DNA of 9,683 nt. It comes from an uncultured Synechococcus sp. (GTDB lineage: Bacteria > Cyanobacteriota > Cyanobacteriia > PCC-6307 > Cyanobiaceae). The DNA lies in NCBI GenBank assembly GCA_913040905.1, contig CAJWIC010000039.1:1-9683 (forward strand), written 5' to 3'. The notes below the pieces were generated by a model that was given only the letters and a program-made list of their open reading frames with translations, was not told where the DNA came from and searched no databases. Below, in pieces: positions 1 through 7,290 of this stretch. Position numbers and translations under genes: made by a program. How positions within the stretch are numbered: the stretch's first letter is position 1; each line of letters starts with the position of its first letter.

Positions 1-47
1 TGGTCATGGTGGCGCGAGCAAAATTGGAGTGTAAAGAGACGCCGACC

Positions 48-947
48 ATGCCCGATCTCTCCCAAGCCCGCGTCGGTGTGATCGGCGGCAGCGGTCTCTA
101 CACCATTCCAGGTCTGGAACAGGTGAAGGAGCTGATGATCGACACCCCCTGGGGACAGACCTCTGATGTTCTGCGACTGGGAGTTCTTCAGGGGATGGAG
201 ACGGTGTTTCTGGCCCGCCATGGTCGCCATCACCAGTTATTGCCTCGTGAGGTTCCCTACCAAGCGAACATCTGGGCCATGCGGCAGCTCAATGTCCGCT
301 GGCTGATTTCAGTGTCAGCCGTGGGTTCCCTGCAGGAGCATCTGCGCCCGCGGGACATGGTGGTGCCTGATCAGTTCATCGATCGAACCCAGCAACGTCC
401 GCAATCGTTCTTCGGTGATGGCTGCGTCGCCCATGTGAGTCTGGCGGATCCGTTCTGCCCACGATTGAGCGGGTTTCTGGCGGAAGCTGCAGCTGCTGCG
501 ATGCCTGCGGGACATCATTTGCATCGCGGTGGCACATACCTCTGCATGGAGGGCCCTGCGTTCTCAACCCGTGCCGAAAGCATGCTGTACCGGAGCTGGG
601 GCTGCTCCGTCATCGGCATGACCAACCACACCGAAGCCCGTCTGGCCCGGGAGGCCGAACTTGCCTATGCATCACTGGCGATGGTGACCGATTTCGATTG
701 CTGGCACAACGACCATGACGCCGTCAGCGTTGAGATGGTGATCGGCAACCTCAGGGCCAACGCCATGGCCACCGAACCGATCCTCAATCGGCTGATGCAG
801 AGCCTCAGCGAACAGCGACCGAGCTCAGACGCCCACTCAGCTCTGGCTGATGCCCTAATCACGGCCCCCGAGCATGTGCCGGATCAGACCCGCGAGCGAC
901 TGGACCTGTTCACTCGTCCCTACTGGGGATCCTTCCTTCAGGATTGA
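48..947 (+). CDS. mtnP: S-methyl-5'-thioadenosine phosphorylase
   Basis: Cytoplasmic enzyme that splits methylthioadenosine with phosphate into adenine and 5-methylthioribose-1-phosphate, recycling the by-product of polyamine synthesis towards methionine. The product has 299 residues from the ATG at 48, slightly longer than the roughly 280 usual in the family. Visible family marks are the phosphate-binding GGSGLY near residues 13-18, RHG at 57-59, the conserved MEGPAFSTRAE at 167-177 and TDFDCW near 214-219. The two Asp of TDFD are the adenine-recognising residues that separate MTA phosphorylases from Asn-type guanosine/inosine phosphorylases. An in-frame ATG at 6 would add 14 residues that do not look conserved; 48 is preferred because GVIGGSGLY normally lies close to the N-terminus. 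The 3' end overlaps the convergent murQ by 10 bp. The family call is firm; exact substrate preference is inferred. Confidence 0.93.
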   Translation: MPDLSQARVGVIGGSGLYTIPGLEQVKELMIDTPWGQTSDVLRLGVLQGMETVFLARHGRHHQLLPREVPYQANIWAMRQLNVRWLISVSAVGSLQEHLRPRDMVVPDQFIDRTQQRPQSFFGDGCVAHVSLADPFCPRLSGFLAEAAAAAMPAGHHLHRGGTYLCMEGPAFSTRAESMLYRSWGCSVIGMTNHTEARLAREAELAYASLAMVTDFDCWHNDHDAVSVEMVIGNLRANAMATEPILNRLMQSLSEQRPSSDAHSALADALITAPEHVPDQTRERLDLFTRPYWGSFLQD

Positions 948-1888
948 GCCAGGTTGAGCCCCAGACTGGCCAACGCTTCGCGGAGCTGCCCACTGTGCTT
1001 CTGCAGGAGCTCCCTGGCCGCACCAGGCTCGAGTTCACCGACGGCGATCAACAGGGCCAGTTTCACTGATCCATCGGCCTCGTCCAGCAAGGCAAGGCCG
1101 CGGTCACGCTCAACAGCGGCAAGGTCCCGCAGGATCCGCAGGGAGCGGTCGACCAGTTTGCTGTTGCTGGCGGACACATCCACCATGCGGTTGCCGTACA
1201 CCTTGCCCAACCGAACCATGACGGCGGTGGAGATGATGTTCAAGGCCATTTTGGTGGCGGTTCCGGCCTTGAGTCGGGTTGAGCCGGTGAGCAGTTCCGG
1301 CCCTGTCAGCAGTCGGATATCGATGTCGCAGGGGAGGGTTGCTTGATCGCTCGGCACGCAGGCCATGGCAATCGCCAGAGCGCCGATGTCTCTGGCATGA
1401 CGAAGACCACCCCGCACGTAGGGCGTGGTGCCACCAGCGGCGATACCCACAAGGCAATCGCCTGAGTTGAACCCACGCTGATCCAGGTCCTCATGACCGG
1501 CAGCCTCCAGGTCTTCCAGGCCCTCGGAACTGCGCAGCAGCGCGGATGCACCACCGGCGAGAACACCCTGAACCATCTCCGGGTCGCTGCAGAAGGTGGG
1601 AGGACATTCAGCCGCATCCAACACGCCGAGTCGACCTGAGGTTCCAGCCCCCAGGTAGAACAATCTGCCGCCTGCTTTGAGACGGGATGCAATCCCATCA
1701 ACAGCGGCACTGATCGCATCCGAAGCGGCCGCGACAGCGGACTGAGGCCGACGATCCTCGTCAACAAACAGCCGCACAAGCTCAGCTGTCTCGAGCAGAT
1801 CCAGGGCGATGCTCTTGGGATTCGGCTGTTCCGTCAGCAGATGCCCGCGATCAGAGGACACTGCGTTGTCGTCCTGAAAACGAGTCAT
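938..1888 (-). CDS. murQ: N-acetylmuramic acid 6-phosphate etherase
   Basis: Lyase-type etherase that cleaves the D-lactyl ether of MurNAc-6-phosphate to give GlcNAc-6-phosphate and D-lactate, a step in peptidoglycan recycling. The 316-residue product is close to the normal family length of about 300. It carries an SIS sugar-phosphate domain: LGAGTSGRLGVLDAAE at about 79-94, followed by CPPTF, then GIAAGGTTPYV near 148-158, and the signature GPELLTGSTRLKAGTATK at about 196-213. Glu94 in DAAE and Glu125 (31 residues later) match the spacing of the two catalytic glutamates of E. coli MurQ. It is the last gene of the leftward dnaK operon, starting 3 nt after the DUF3110 stop, with a weak AAGG Shine-Dalgarno-like stretch inside that gene's end. 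No MurNAc kinase, transporter or NagZ gene is nearby, so its substrate source in this cell is not shown by context. Confidence 0.95.
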   Translation of the reverse strand: MTRFQDDNAVSSDRGHLLTEQPNPKSIALDLLETAELVRLFVDEDRRPQSAVAAASDAISAAVDGIASRLKAGGRLFYLGAGTSGRLGVLDAAECPPTFCSDPEMVQGVLAGGASALLRSSEGLEDLEAAGHEDLDQRGFNSGDCLVGIAAGGTTPYVRGGLRHARDIGALAIAMACVPSDQATLPCDIDIRLLTGPELLTGSTRLKAGTATKMALNIISTAVMVRLGKVYGNRMVDVSASNSKLVDRSLRILRDLAAVERDRGLALLDEADGSVKLALLIAVGELEPGAARELLQKHSGQLREALASLGLNLAQS

Positions 1889-1891
1889 CGT

Positions 1892-2284
1892 CTACAACAA
1901 GCCTTCGAGACGTTTCCGCATCGCGTCGAGCTCGCTTGATGACGATTCAGTTTCCGGCGACGACTCCTCCTCTTTCCACTGACTCACATCACGGTTGGCT
2001 TCCGGAGGAGCCATGAATAGACGCTCTTCGTCCGATTCGGGAACGAAACCAGACGCCACGAAGCGGGCTTCATATCCAGCATCCCGGCAGAACAGTTCCA
2101 CGTCCTCGCGCTCCAGGGATTCCACGGTGGGAACCGGAAAATCCTGAGCTTCGAGCAGACCGGCGTAACGCTCTGCGTCATCGGGGTTCTCGAACAGAAG
2201 AACCACCGTCCGACCAGCGATCTCAAGCGAGTGGATCCCCTCACTGTCACTGCCGGCATCAAACAGAAGCACGTGAACGCGCAT
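1892..2284 (-). CDS. DUF3110 family protein of unknown function
   Basis: Small, acidic, soluble-looking protein found in cyanobacteria and plastid-bearing lineages; its function is unknown. From the ATG at 2284 it has 130 residues. It opens with a hydrophobic beta-strand-like stretch (MRVHVLLFDAG), followed by HSLEIAGRTVVLLFE and DDAERYAGLLEAQDFP, the most conserved-looking part, which resembles a small alpha/beta fold. The tail from about residue 104 is a Glu/Ser-rich linker (KEEESSPETESSSSE) ending in a short charged helix. No signal peptide or membrane segment is seen. A GTG at 2336-2338 overlaps the stop of the J-protein gene and sits 4 nt after a GAGG. It would add 18 residues and give translational coupling. 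I prefer 2284 because family members usually begin at the VHVLLFDAG strand, but this is not certain. Its place between a J-protein gene and murQ suggests co-transcription only. Confidence 0.8.
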   Translation of the reverse strand: MRVHVLLFDAGSDSEGIHSLEIAGRTVVLLFENPDDAERYAGLLEAQDFPVPTVESLEREDVELFCRDAGYEARFVASGFVPESDEERLFMAPPEANRDVSQWKEEESSPETESSSSELDAMRKRLEGLL

Positions 2285-2334
2285 CGCGATGAACACTCGA
2301 TCCACAACAGAGCCGGAGTCTCTCACCGATCGCT

Positions 2335-3234
2335 TCACCCGTCCTCTGCCTCCAGAGCGAGTTCCTGCAGGCGGCGATACAAAGCCCGTTCTGCGTCGCC
2401 AAGGTCGGCTGGAATGACCACCACAATCTCCACGAGCTGATCACCGCGGCGATCGTCCAGTTCCAGGCCGCGCCCGCGTAGCCGCAGCAATCGTCCACTG
2501 GAGGACCCTGGCGGTACCTGCAGGGTGACCGCTCCATCCAGCGTCGGGACCTCGACAGCACAGCCCAGTGCTGCATCCGGCGGGTACAACAAGAGCCTGT
2601 AGTGGACCCGCAGACCATCGATGCGCAGACCATCGTCCGTTTGCACCCGCAGCTGCAGAAAGTGGTCGCGTCCTCCGCTGGCGACCCCCTCCAGCCGCAG
2701 CCTCCAGCCATCTCCAGCCTGAGGAGGGGTGTCGAGTTCCACAACCGTTCCGTCCTCCAGATTCAACTCCACGGTGGTGCCGTGCAGCGCCTGTTCCGGT
2801 GTCAGCTCAACAATGGACTCCAGGTCCTCCTGTGCCCGAACGGGAGGCGGCGGTGGCGGTGCTGCTACAGGAGGTTCGCTCCATGAACCGGAATCATGAA
2901 CGGCGGGATCGTTCACTTCAGATCGACGTGACGGCTCACCGAGTACGACTTCAAGGAAGTCCTCGAAATCGGGGAACCCGTGTTCAAACGGGTCGTCCTG
3001 ACGGCCCGTGCCTGGATCACCCTGCTCCCAGGCGCTGCGGCGACGGGGATCGCTGAGCACGGCATAGGCCTCGTTGACCAGCTTGAACCGTTCCTCGGCA
3101 ACGGGATCATTGCCATTCAGGTCCGGATGCCAACGGCGGGCCTCCCTCCTGAAAGCGCGTTTCAGCTGATCGGCATCCGCCTCGGGACCCAAGCCAAGCA
3201 GCGACCAGTAATCAGGTTCAGCGGTAGAAGTCAT
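2335..3234 (-). CDS. J-domain co-chaperone lacking the zinc finger (class B DnaJ type)
   Basis: Hsp40-type co-chaperone expected to stimulate the ATPase of the adjacent DnaK and deliver client proteins to it. The 299-residue product (from the ATG at 3232-3234) starts with a J domain at about residues 8-72, with the invariant HPD at 36-38. An acidic, Phe-containing stretch (HGFPDFEDF near 85-93) stands where a Gly/Phe region is usual. Next come a Ser/Pro-rich linker with six consecutive prolines at about 126-131, then a beta-rich DnaJ C-terminal client-binding region from about 138 to 280. There are no CXXCXGXG repeats, so it is a CbpA/class B-like protein. An earlier ATG at 3250-3252 adds MVIPGT, but those codons lie within a repeat of the dnaK tail read in another frame, so the later ATG is favoured. 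The gene overlaps dnaK by 17 nt, consistent with coupled translation. Confidence 0.9.
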   Translation of the reverse strand: MTSTAEPDYWSLLGLGPEADADQLKRAFRREARRWHPDLNGNDPVAEERFKLVNEAYAVLSDPRRRSAWEQGDPGTGRQDDPFEHGFPDFEDFLEVVLGEPSRRSEVNDPAVHDSGSWSEPPVAAPPPPPPVRAQEDLESIVELTPEQALHGTTVELNLEDGTVVELDTPPQAGDGWRLRLEGVASGGRDHFLQLRVQTDDGLRIDGLRVHYRLLLYPPDAALGCAVEVPTLDGAVTLQVPPGSSSGRLLRLRGRGLELDDRRGDQLVEIVVVIPADLGDAERALYRRLQELALEAEDG

Positions 3235-5206
3235 CGTCCCAGGGATCACCATCCCGGCGGTTCATGCTGCGCCCCCTGGGGGGACCACTCGGCGCAGCCC
3301 AGGGATCGTCATCCCAGTCATCGGCGAATAACTCATCCTTGAGGGAACCAAGAGTGTTGCGCAGGCCCTGCAGGGGACGTCCATCGGACTGGCGCTCTGC
3401 GGACAGGCGACGGTTCAGACCGAACATGGCCTCCTCCAGGCCACTGACGCACAGATCCAGCTCCTGCAGATCGTCCTGGGCCAGACAATCCTGCACATCA
3501 CGCATCGCCATCTCCACAGCGCGTTGCTGACGCTCAGCCCCGTAGGGCCCCAGTTCCAGCGCAGCATCACGCAGGCGACGTTCCGCCTGGGCCACCAGCG
3601 TCTGTGCACGGTTGCGACGCTCGATCTGATTGCGTTTGCGACGGTCCTCATCCGCCCGGGCCTCCGCCTCGGCCAGCAAAGCGGTGACTTCCTCCTCGTT
3701 GAGGTTGGAGCCTCCCTGAATGGAAACGGACTGCTTCCTGCCGGTGGTTCGATCCGTGGCACTGACCTGCAGGAGACCGTTGGCATCGATATCAAATGCC
3801 ACCTGAACCTGGGGCACTCCGCGAGGGGCCGGCGGAATACCGGACAGGCGGAAACGACCGAGCGACTTGTTGTCTGAGGCCATCTGTCGTTCCCCCTGCC
3901 AGACGTGGATTTCAACGGAGGACTGATTGGCCTCGGACGTGCTGAAAACATCGGACTGACGAACTGGAATCGGCGTGTTTCGAGGAATCAACACCTTCAT
4001 CAGACCACCGACGGTCTCCAGCCCCAGGGAGAGGGGTGTGACGTCGTTGAGCAGGAGATCCCGGAGTTCTCCAGTCAGAATTCCAGCCTGGACGGCAGCT
4101 CCGATGGCCACCACCTCATCAGGATTCACCGACTGGCAGGGGTCAAGTGGCACAAGGGTGCGCACCAGCTGCTGCACCATCGGCATTCGGGTGGCGCCTC
4201 CCACCAGCACCACATCATCGATGTCATCCGCGGCCCAGCCGGAATCGCGCAACGCGGATTGAACAGGTAACAACAAACGGTCGAGCAGATCAGGACAGAG
4301 GCCTTCAAAGGTGCTGCGGTCGAGGTTGGTCTCCACATGCAACGGGCCGTTCTCGCCGGTCGCAATGAACGGCAACGAGATCGGTGTCGTGAGAACACCG
4401 GAGAGTTCCTGCTTGGCTTTCTCGGCTGCTTCGGTCAGGCGTTGAAGGGCCTGGCGATCCCGCCGCAGATCCAATCCATGCTCAGCCTTGAACGCATCAG
4501 CAATCCAATCCACAATGCGCTGATCGAAATCATTCCCGCCCAGTTGGGTGTCGCCGTTGGTGGCTTTGACGTCGAACACACCGTTCGCGATTCGAAGCAG
4601 CGACACATCAAAAGTGCCACCACCGAGGTCAAACACCAGCACGCGACGAACGGCGCTGCGATCAAAGCCATAGGCGAGGGCGGCAGCCGTGGGTTCGTTG
4701 AGGATGCGTTCCACGGAGATGCCCGCCAATCTGCCAGCGTCGCGGGTGGCTTGACGCTGAGCGTCATTGAAATAGGCCGGAACCGTAACCACCGCTGCTT
4801 CGACGGCTTCGCCCAGATAGGTGCTGGCGTCATCCACCAGTTTGCGGATGATGCTGGCTACCAGCTCCTCCGGCGCGTATTCCCGTTCCGTCACTGGACA
4901 GGGAACACGAACCTGACCGCGATCATTGGCACGAACGGTGTAGGGGACTGCAAGGCTGCTGTCCTCCAGTTCCTCCCAGTCACGCCCGACGAAGCGCTTG
5001 AGATTGGAGAACGTGTTGCGCGGGCTCAGCACCAGTTGTCGTCGGGCCAGTTGGCCCACCAGTAATTCCTGGTCCTTGCTGTATCCGACAACGGAGGGGG
5101 TTGTTCTGCCGCCCTCAGCATTGGCGATCACATGCGGGCGGCCTGCCTCGAGAACGGCAACAACCGAGTTCGTTGTGCCCAGATCGATCCCGACGATCCG
5201 CCCCAT
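3218..5206 (-). CDS. dnaK: Hsp70 chaperone, DnaK1-like cyanobacterial paralogue
   Basis: ATP-driven chaperone working with the J-protein encoded directly downstream. The 662-residue product has a complete nucleotide-binding domain: GIDLGTTNS at about 6-14, Lys70 at the position of the E. coli DnaK catalytic lysine, DLGGGTFD at 193-200 and [10 protein letters not shown] at 333-342. A Leu-rich interdomain linker (LLLNDV near 384-389) leads into the beta substrate-binding domain and [15 protein letters not shown] signatures are intact. The helical lid from about 503 is rich in Arg and Glu. The last roughly 40 residues are not DnaK2-like: no EEVD or KDKK-type end, but an acidic/Trp tail with a repeated DPW element, finishing in DDDFYR. 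This tail plus the companion J gene point to DnaK1 rather than the essential DnaK2, an inference from resemblance. First gene of the leftward operon, divergent from pstC. No CIRCE element is seen upstream. Confidence 0.95.
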   Translation of the reverse strand: MGRIVGIDLGTTNSVVAVLEAGRPHVIANAEGGRTTPSVVGYSKDQELLVGQLARRQLVLSPRNTFSNLKRFVGRDWEELEDSSLAVPYTVRANDRGQVRVPCPVTEREYAPEELVASIIRKLVDDASTYLGEAVEAAVVTVPAYFNDAQRQATRDAGRLAGISVERILNEPTAAALAYGFDRSAVRRVLVFDLGGGTFDVSLLRIANGVFDVKATNGDTQLGGNDFDQRIVDWIADAFKAEHGLDLRRDRQALQRLTEAAEKAKQELSGVLTTPISLPFIATGENGPLHVETNLDRSTFEGLCPDLLDRLLLPVQSALRDSGWAADDIDDVVLVGGATRMPMVQQLVRTLVPLDPCQSVNPDEVVAIGAAVQAGILTGELRDLLLNDVTPLSLGLETVGGLMKVLIPRNTPIPVRQSDVFSTSEANQSSVEIHVWQGERQMASDNKSLGRFRLSGIPPAPRGVPQVQVAFDIDANGLLQVSATDRTTGRKQSVSIQGGSNLNEEEVTALLAEAEARADEDRRKRNQIERRNRAQTLVAQAERRLRDAALELGPYGAERQQRAVEMAMRDVQDCLAQDDLQELDLCVSGLEEAMFGLNRRLSAERQSDGRPLQGLRNTLGSLKDELFADDWDDDPWAAPSGPPRGRSMNRRDGDPWDDDFYR
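3238..3315 (-). repeat. In-frame duplicated 18-bp element in the dnaK tail
   Basis: Two 18-bp copies at 3238-3255 and 3298-3315 differ at only two positions and lie exactly 60 bp (20 codons) apart. In the dnaK frame they encode DGDPW and DDDPW, flanked by Trp-Asp residues, so the C-terminus shows a duplicated acidic/Trp motif. The copy nearer the stop also contains the alternative ATG of the J-protein gene in another frame. Confidence 0.75.
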
Positions 5207-5284
5207 GCGTCCAAAACCTGTCCAACCACGCTAACGGCTCCGACCAGCCCACTTGCCCAGATCCACCTCCAGCAGGGGAATGTC

Positions 5285-5303
5285 GTTAAGCCGTTCTTAG
5301 TGA
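5285..5303 (+). promoter_or_regulatory. Candidate Pho box upstream of pstC
   Basis: Two 8-bp half-sites, GTTAAGCC (5285-5292) and CTTAGTGA (5296-5303), are separated by 3 bp, the 8+3+8 arrangement of cyanobacterial Pho boxes built on a CTTAACC-like repeat. The first copy keeps TTAA; the second is degenerate (TTAG). It lies about 40 bp before the pstC start and would overlap the -35 zone of the candidate -10 at 5321. The expected binder is the PhoB/SphR response regulator under phosphate starvation. The assignment is pattern-based and depends partly on the gene it precedes. Confidence 0.45.
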
Positions 5304-5320
5304 CTTGGATCGAATGCGTC

Positions 5321-5326
5321 TATACG
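5321..5326 (+). promoter_or_regulatory. Candidate -10 element of the pst operon
   Basis: TATACG lies 17 bp downstream of the candidate Pho box and 19 bp before the pstC ATG. No good -35 hexamer is present at the usual distance, as expected if an activator bound at the Pho box recruits polymerase. A start site a few bases downstream would leave a very short leader with no obvious Shine-Dalgarno sequence. Confidence 0.35.
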
Positions 5327-5344
5327 TTGACAGAGCGTTAATGC

Positions 5345-6301
5345 ATGCGCATGTCCAACGACAAGGACAGCCAATACCTGCTGAGAAACCGTCCGCCGTC
5401 GGAAAAACTGGTGGACATTGGCTTCAAGAGCCTCGCTGTGATCCTGGCCTCGATGGTCGCAGTGGTGCTGTTCCTGATCCTGATTGTTGTTTTCCAGGGA
5501 AGCCTCGAGTCGATGGGGCGTTACGGCTGGCAATTCCTTTTTACCTCCAACTGGAATCCGGTTGACGATGAATATGGAGCTGGAGCAGCCATTTATGGCA
5601 CGTTGGTGACCTCCCTGCTGTCATTGCTGATTGCCGTACCCCTGGGAGTTGGTACAGCAATCTTCATTACCGAAAACATCATTCCGCGGCAAATTCGTAA
5701 TGTGATTGGCGTGATGGTGGAGTTGCTGGCAGCGATTCCTTCCGTTGTGCTTGGCCTCTGGGCCATCTTTGTGTTGGAGCCATTCATACGTCCAGCACTT
5801 GAGTTGTTGTATCAACTGTTCAACTGGATCCCCTTTTTCAGTACTCCGCCCATGGGGCCCGGCACCGTTCCCGCCGTGCTGATTCTGGTGGTGATGATTC
5901 TGCCGATCATCACGGCTATTTCCCGTGACTCCCTGAATCAGGTTCCGCAGAAACTGCGTCAAGCGGCCTATGGCGTCGGCACAACCCGGTGGGGCGCCAT
6001 TATCAACGTGATGTTGCCCGCTGCAGTGTCAGGAATTGTCGGTGGAGTGATGCTTGCTCTCGGGCGAGCCATGGGCGAAACGATGGCGGTGACAATGATT
6101 ATCGGTAATTCAAATAATTTCAGTATTTCTTTGCTGGCACCCGGCAACACGATTGCAGCCATGCTCGCCAATCAATTCGGCGAAGCTGATGGCTCTCAGG
6201 TGTCATCCCTCATGTATGCAGCATTCATTCTGATCATCATGACCCTTGCGGTGAACATTTTTGCCCAATGGCTTGTGAAGCGTCTCAGCCTTAAGTACTG
6301 A
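5345..6301 (+). CDS. pstC: Phosphate ABC transporter permease PstC
   Basis: One of the two inner-membrane permeases of the high-affinity phosphate importer; it pairs with PstA and is powered by PstB. The 318-residue product has a hydrophilic N-terminus followed by about six membrane segments, near residues 28-50, 83-108, 118-143, 174-193, 222-245 and 288-312. The cytoplasmic coupling (EAA-type) loop lies at about 203-225 (KLRQAAYGVGTTRWGAI), where the ATPase docks. GRAMGETMAV near 240-249 is a typical PstC/PstA motif. ATGs at 5345 and 5351 are both possible starts; neither has a clear Shine-Dalgarno sequence. The stop shares its last base with the first base of the pstA ATG (TGATG). The second half is noticeably more AT-rich than its neighbours around 6103-6140. 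First gene of the operon, downstream of the candidate Pho box. Confidence 0.95.
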   Translation: MRMSNDKDSQYLLRNRPPSEKLVDIGFKSLAVILASMVAVVLFLILIVVFQGSLESMGRYGWQFLFTSNWNPVDDEYGAGAAIYGTLVTSLLSLLIAVPLGVGTAIFITENIIPRQIRNVIGVMVELLAAIPSVVLGLWAIFVLEPFIRPALELLYQLFNWIPFFSTPPMGPGTVPAVLILVVMILPIITAISRDSLNQVPQKLRQAAYGVGTTRWGAIINVMLPAAVSGIVGGVMLALGRAMGETMAVTMIIGNSNNFSISLLAPGNTIAAMLANQFGEADGSQVSSLMYAAFILIIMTLAVNIFAQWLVKRLSLKY

Positions 6302-7221
6302 TGATGACTTCTCTTTATTCCAATCGAGCCTCCAAGGGTCTTCCTGACCTCTCCTACAAACCAGGACTGGCCAGAAATGTCAGCAGCAGAATCCTGACGT
6401 TCATCGCTGGGATGTTCTCCATTGTTGCTGTTCTGCCGTTGATCCTCGTTCTCGGCTACGTCATCGTGAAGGGTGGCAGCAAGATCAGTCTTGTTCTGTT
6501 CACCGAGCTACCACCTCCCCCTGGATTGGATGGTGGCGGAATTGCCAACGCCATAGTCGGCACCCTCGTCGTCACCGTCATCGCGGCATTAATCGCGATT
6601 CCCGTTGGGGTCGGTGGAGGAATTTTTCTTGCTGAGTACTCACGGAGCGGCTGGTTTGCCCAATTCATCCGCTTTGGAACCAACGTGCTCTCCGGTGTGC
6701 CGTCGATCATCGCCGGCGTGTTCATCTACGGAACGATCGTTACCAGTCGTGTCCTGTTCGGCAATGCCTACAGCGCCCTGGCCGGTGGCATGGCCCTCTC
6801 AATTCTGATGCTGCCAACGGTGATCAAAACCACCGACGAAGGCCTCAAACTCGTCTCCGACGATCTTCGGAGGGGCGCCCTGGGAGTGGGTGCTTCCAGA
6901 TTTGTCACCATCGTGCGCATCACGCTGCCAACGGCATTCACGCCCATTGCTACGGGCGTTGTTCTGGCGATTGCCCGTGCCGCTGGTGAAACGGCACCAC
7001 TGATCTTCACTGCTCTGTTTTCGCCCTTCTGGTCCGATCTTCTGTCCACCGATGGAATTTTTGCACCGATGGCGACGTTGTCGGTTCTGATCTACAACTT
7101 CGCGATCATGCCCTACGAGTTTCACAACGAGTTGGCCTGGTCTGCCTCGTTTGTGCTCGTTGTGATGATCCTCGGCCTCAATCTCTTCTCCCGTTGGCTG
7201 GCCCGATTTGCTGCCAAGTGA
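6301..7221 (+). CDS. pstA: Phosphate ABC transporter permease PstA
   Basis: Second membrane permease of the phosphate importer. The 306-residue product has a polar N-terminal stretch of about 30 residues, then about six membrane segments near 32-57, 84-110, 127-149, 156-175, 208-228 and 282-302. The family mark is the EAA-type loop DDLRRGALGVGASRFVTI at about 187-204, followed by ITLPTAF. ARAAGETAPL near 225-234 is the PstA counterpart of the PstC GRAMGET motif. A Pro-rich periplasmic loop (ELPPPPG near 69-75) follows the first segment. Two consecutive ATGs (6301 and 6304) are possible starts; the first overlaps the pstC stop by one base, so expression is probably translationally coupled. Length and topology are normal for the family. 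Confidence 0.95.
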   Translation: MMTSLYSNRASKGLPDLSYKPGLARNVSSRILTFIAGMFSIVAVLPLILVLGYVIVKGGSKISLVLFTELPPPPGLDGGGIANAIVGTLVVTVIAALIAIPVGVGGGIFLAEYSRSGWFAQFIRFGTNVLSGVPSIIAGVFIYGTIVTSRVLFGNAYSALAGGMALSILMLPTVIKTTDEGLKLVSDDLRRGALGVGASRFVTIVRITLPTAFTPIATGVVLAIARAAGETAPLIFTALFSPFWSDLLSTDGIFAPMATLSVLIYNFAIMPYEFHNELAWSASFVLVVMILGLNLFSRWLARFAAK

Positions 7222-7290
7222 TCGGACTGCATCCCACCACTTCATTATTCATTTCCTCGTCCTGTTTCCCCTTTTCGTCCCATCCGAGCC

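Noticed and set aside
1..34. Possible tail of an upstream gene ending at the TAA at 32-34
   Set aside because: Only ten codons are visible and the peptide is not recognisable, so coding status cannot be supported.
2259..2744. Second minus-strand open frame (161 codons) overlapping the J-protein gene
   Set aside because: It is an alternative frame of the conserved client-binding region, with a Cys/Trp/Arg-rich composition unlike a real protein.
4337..5065. Long plus-strand open frame (242 codons) opposite dnaK
   Set aside because: It lies entirely antisense to a conserved Hsp70 coding sequence, has no family resemblance and is expected by chance from GC-rich codon bias.
5233..5295. Inverted repeat AACGGCT (5233-5239) / AGCCGTT (5289-5295)
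   Set aside because: Only 7 bp with a 49-bp spacing; could easily be chance and forms no convincing hairpin or operator.
5207..5344. CIRCE-type heat-shock operator upstream of dnaK
   Set aside because: No TTAGCACTC/GAGTGCTAA inverted repeat is present in the spacer.
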